Shown: positions 6,218 to 7,823 of the stretch, piece after piece | How the letters are laid out: each line of letters starts with the position of its first letter | How positions within the stretch are numbered: position 1 is the stretch's first letter | Assembly: GCA_020056205.1 (NCBI GenBank) | Contig: JAGVIF010000585.1 | Location: forward strand, 1-7,823 | DNA: 7,823 nt | Origin: Lentisphaeria bacterium | GTDB lineage: Bacteria; Verrucomicrobiota; Lentisphaeria; Victivallales; GWF2-50-93 | Direction of reading: 5' to 3' | The notes under the pieces: generated by a model | The model's input: only the letters and a program-made list of their open reading frames with translations | What the model was told of the DNA's origin: nothing | Database searches by the model: none | Program-made: the position numbers and the translations under genes

Positions 6218-6645
6218 GGAGACAAAATTATACCCTCGTGGAAATGCTTTGTTATATCGCGATTCTCGCGGTTGTGATGAATGCGATAATGCTTCTTTTT
6301 GTTGACGGCTCAAAAATCTGCGGGGACGCGATAAAAGACGCGGATATGAACAGAGAAATGTTTTTGATGAGAAAAAAATGGCGGAACTTTGTACAAAAAT
6401 GCGGTGGAAATTTTGAGCTTCGCGAAGACGGCTCTCTTGCCTCTTCTGCGAATTTCGCAAAAGCGGAAGGCGGAAAATTAATTTTTTTCGCGGACGGCGA
6501 AAAGAGAGAATATTCCTTTTTTCCATCAAATATGAAATTTGAGTTCAAAATTGAAAAACCGGAACTCTCCGCGCCTTATTTGGTTATCGAGGTGTCAGAC
6601 GGCAAAAACATAAAAAAAAGGATAGTCGCCTGCTATGAAAAATAG
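6214..6645 (+). CDS. Minor pseudopilin-like protein (GspJ-like by position)
   Basis: The 143-residue protein has a five-residue leader MRRQN, then Y6-T-L-V-E10, then a hydrophobic helix (about 11-30). Glu at +5 relative to Tyr6 fits a prepilin, but the -1 residue is Asn instead of Gly, the same departure as in the gene before it. The mature part is rich in charged residues and short beta-like segments (GGKLIFFADGEKREYSFF, 86-103; PYLVIEVSDG, 121-130), consistent with a pseudopilin head domain. I infer a minor tip pseudopilin exported to the inner-membrane face. It is joined to its neighbours by an ATGA overlap upstream and an 11-nt overlap downstream. ANFAKAE (79-85) is encoded over a GCGAANTTCGC copy. 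Assignment to the GspJ branch rests only on order. Confidence 0.8.
   Translation: MRRQNYTLVEMLCYIAILAVVMNAIMLLFVDGSKICGDAIKDADMNREMFLMRKKWRNFVQKCGGNFELREDGSLASSANFAKAEGGKLIFFADGEKREYSFFPSNMKFEFKIEKPELSAPYLVIEVSDGKNIKKRIVACYEK
6448..6458. repeat. GCGAANTTCGC palindrome, copy 7 (centre T)
   Basis: GCGAATTTCGC, flanked by CT and AA, lies in the second prepilin gene and encodes A-N-F-A, followed by K-A-E. Confidence 0.9.
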
Positions 6646-6811
6646 AGACAAAGAAAAAGGCGTCGCGATAATATCGGTTCTTGTCATTACGGCGGTTCTT
6701 TTCATCCTGCTGTCGGTCGCCCTGAGAGGATATATCTCGCTACACAAATTCGACAAGGCATTCTTTGACGAGGTTCGTGATTCCGCCGGAAAAATCATTT
6801 TGGAGCCGTAG
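6635..6811 (+). CDS. 58-residue GspK/PilX-like mini-prepilin, possibly truncated
   Basis: This small gene starts at ATG 6635, 11 nt before the upstream stop, and ends at TAG 6809-6811. It has AAGGA at 6618-6622, 12 nt before the start. The protein begins MKNRDKEKG followed by VAIISVLVITAVLFILLSVAL, a basic leader ending in Gly9 and one hydrophobic helix. That matches the start of GspK and PilX proteins, which have a G-V-A-L-type site and lack Glu at +5. A normal GspK is over 250 residues; here only about 27 polar residues follow the helix and there is no continuation in any frame before 6868. It is either a genuine miniature tip component or the stump of a decayed gspK. Unlike the two prepilins before it, it keeps the -1 Gly. 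Confidence 0.7.
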   Translation: MKNRDKEKGVAIISVLVITAVLFILLSVALRGYISLHKFDKAFFDEVRDSAGKIILEP

Positions 6812-6824
6812 CGCTCCGTAACAT

Positions 6825-6848
6825 AAAAGAACAGTTGCTGTTTTTTTT
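6825..6848 (+). terminator. Possible intrinsic terminator of the secretion/pilus operon
   Basis: AAAAGAACAG (6825-6834) can pair with the bases at 6838-6847 across a 3-base TTG loop, with one G-T pair, and the run of eight T spans 6841-6848. The stem core (AACAG/CTGTT) has few G-C pairs, so it may be weak. Its place, 13 bp after the mini-prepilin stop and before the glycosyltransferase, suits an operon end. Confidence 0.5.
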
Positions 6849-6867
6849 GCAAACATTATTTTGGGCT

Positions 6868-7617
6868 ATGAAATTTTCAGTGATAATACCGGCTCACAAC
6901 GAGGAAGACTGTATAGCGTCCACGTCTGAAAGCCTCTGCGCCAAGCTGGATGCGGAGGGGATTGATTACGAAGTTGTGGTTGTGGCGGATCATTGCGAAG
7001 ACCGCACCGAGGCGATTGTTATTGGTCTTGCCGACAGGAACAAAAGGGTAAAGTGTGTCAGGAATCAGAATAAGCCGGGTTTTGGGATGGCTGTGCGCGC
7101 CGGACTTGACACATATACGGGCGACGCCGTTGCAATATTTATGGCGGACGCGAGCGACAGCCCGGAGGATTTGTGCATGTATTTTAAAAGGATTGAATCC
7201 GGCGCGGAATGTGTTTTCGGGTCGAGATTCATCAAAGGCGGCAAGGTTGTTGATTACCCTATTCACAAACTGATACTGAATCGTTTCGGGAACTGCCTCA
7301 TCAGAATCCTGTTTCGTCATGGATTGAATGATACGACAAACGCCTTCAAGTGTTACCGGCGCGAGGTGATAGATATTTGCCGGCCATTTTTGTCTCCGCA
7401 CTTTAATCTGACCGTCGAATTGCCCCTGAAGGCATATATCAGGGGATACAAATTCGATATTGTTCCTGTCAGTTGGCATAACCGCAAGACGGGAATTTCC
7501 AAACTGCGCATCCGCGAGATGGGATCGCGGTATTTTTTCATAATTCTCTACTGCCTGCTTGAAAAATATATGGTCAGCAAAGATTATCGCAGAGAGAGCA
7601 AAACCCTGAATCCGTGA
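6868..7617 (+). CDS. Family 2 glycosyltransferase (DPM1-like)
   Basis: The 249-residue GT-A fold enzyme would transfer a sugar from a nucleotide donor to a lipid carrier or glycan at the inner face of the membrane. It has the opening strand FSVIIPAHNEED (3-14), then DHCEDRTE (41-48) for nucleotide binding, and MADASDSPED (92-101) with Asp94 at the metal site. GSRFIKGG (118-125), DTTNAFKCYRREV (155-167) and NRKTGISKL (205-213) follow, the last matching the R-x-x-G-x-SK motif of dolichyl-phosphate mannosyltransferase-like enzymes. There are no long C-terminal membrane helices like those in ArnC or GtrB; only a hydrophobic stretch at 222-231. ATG 6868 is chosen because SVIIPAHNEE normally sits within a few residues of the start; the in-frame TTG at 6835 lies in the terminator-like loop. 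The substrate cannot be told. No link to the upstream cassette is visible. Confidence 0.9.
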   Translation: MKFSVIIPAHNEEDCIASTSESLCAKLDAEGIDYEVVVVADHCEDRTEAIVIGLADRNKRVKCVRNQNKPGFGMAVRAGLDTYTGDAVAIFMADASDSPEDLCMYFKRIESGAECVFGSRFIKGGKVVDYPIHKLILNRFGNCLIRILFRHGLNDTTNAFKCYRREVIDICRPFLSPHFNLTVELPLKAYIRGYKFDIVPVSWHNRKTGISKLRIREMGSRYFFIILYCLLEKYMVSKDYRRESKTLNP

Positions 7618-7638
7618 TAGATTCGACAAAGTAAAGAA

Positions 7639-7683
7639 AGCGTTCAGCGTTCAGCGTTCAGGGTTCGGGGTTCAGGGTTCAGG
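7639..7683. repeat. Heptamer tandem array of (A/G)G(C/G)GTTC units
   Basis: Six consecutive 7-base units run from 7639 to 7680: AGCGTTC three times, AGGGTTC, GGGGTTC, AGGGTTC, then a partial AGG. It starts 21 bp after the glycosyltransferase stop, in non-coding DNA. Arrays of this kind expand by slippage and are often found between genes in PVC-group genomes (recalled, not checked). Confidence 0.9.
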
Positions 7684-7730
7684 ATAAATGAAGACGCGAG
7701 CAAAAAGAAGTCAGGAGTCAGCGTCCTACT

Positions 7731-7741
7731 GCGAATTTCGC
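7731..7741. repeat. GCGAANTTCGC palindrome, copy 8 (centre T, intergenic)
   Basis: GCGAATTTCGC, flanked by CT and AG (15 palindromic bases at 7729-7743), is the only copy outside a gene. TTTT follows, so it may double as a weak terminator of the glycosyltransferase transcript. Confidence 0.9.
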
Positions 7742-7823
7742 AGTTTTATCAATAAGAAACTGCCTAAGAAAGAGACACGCTAAAGTCGAAGATCCCGGGT
7801 CTGTAGGAACTCGGGACTGTGAA

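Larger units (their letters stand above)
7618..7823. other. Non-coding tail: repeat array, palindrome and edge hairpin
   Basis: No credible gene is visible in these 206 bases. They hold the GTTCA-type heptamer array, a palindrome (7729-7743) followed by TTTT that might act as a weak terminator, a small possible hairpin 7741-7746/7757-7762, and a hairpin near the edge. In the edge hairpin TCCCGGGT at 7793-7800 pairs with ACTCGGGA at 7809-7816, including one G-T pair. The edge hairpin may be part of a feature that continues outside. Confidence 0.6.

Noticed and set aside
5930..6529. 199-codon minus-strand frame across the two prepilin genes
   Set aside because: It is rich in Ser, Arg and Phe with no motif, and it spans two well-supported overlapping plus-strand genes.
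6835..6867. TTG 6835 as start of the glycosyltransferase
   Set aside because: It is in the loop of a terminator-like stem and adds a non-family extension; ATG 6868 puts the SVIIPAHNEE motif at the usual place.
6877..7629. 250-codon open frame on the minus strand opposite the glycosyltransferase
   Set aside because: The plus-strand product carries every GT2 motif in order. The minus-strand translation shows no recognisable family and is a codon-bias shadow.

Overview
The window looks like bacterial chromosome, densely coding on the + strand. The likely source is a member of the Lentisphaerae/Verrucomicrobia (PVC) group. Three things suggest this: prepilin-like proteins whose FTLIE-type motif has no preceding Gly, a four-helix-bundle 'suffix' protein, and GTTCA- and CACGGAC-type short repeats. 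This placement rests on recalled family patterns and was not tested by a search.

Layout. Positions 1-769 hold the 3' part of a probable beta-propeller protein that is open at the left edge. Fourteen bases later comes recR (784-1389), a recombination mediator. Next is a 289-residue four-helix-bundle protein (1408-2277) whose N-terminus and central linker are built from a CACGGAC DNA repeat. The linker repeats are followed by inverted copies, so the mRNA could fold into a long hairpin.

After a 115-bp gap with a good sigma70-type promoter lies a compact type II secretion / type IV pilus-like cassette (2393-6811). It encodes two tandem GspF-type inner-membrane platform proteins, a short GspE/PilB-type ATPase, two prepilin-like proteins and a 58-residue GspK/PilX-like mini-prepilin. 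From the second GspF onward the genes overlap by 4 or 11 nt, so they are almost certainly co-transcribed and translationally coupled. A small stem plus T-run (6825-6848) may end the operon. Together the products would form an inner-membrane motor, platform and minor pseudopilin tip. No secretin, major pilin or prepilin peptidase is present here.

A family 2 glycosyltransferase (6868-7617) follows. The last 206 bases are non-coding and contain a GTTCA heptamer array, a palindrome and an edge hairpin.

The most unusual signal is a short palindrome, GCGAANTTCGC, present eight times. Seven copies lie inside genes, in unrelated proteins and in two reading frames, and one lies between genes. By chance far fewer than one copy is expected. 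It behaves like a highly iterated, genome-wide DNA motif (comparable in kind to cyanobacterial HIP1 or to uptake sequences) imposed on coding sequence. Other notable features are a 10-G tract inside the second gspF that could switch it on and off, a 13-bp perfect inverted repeat between the two gspF genes, and a probable leaderless start for the operon.
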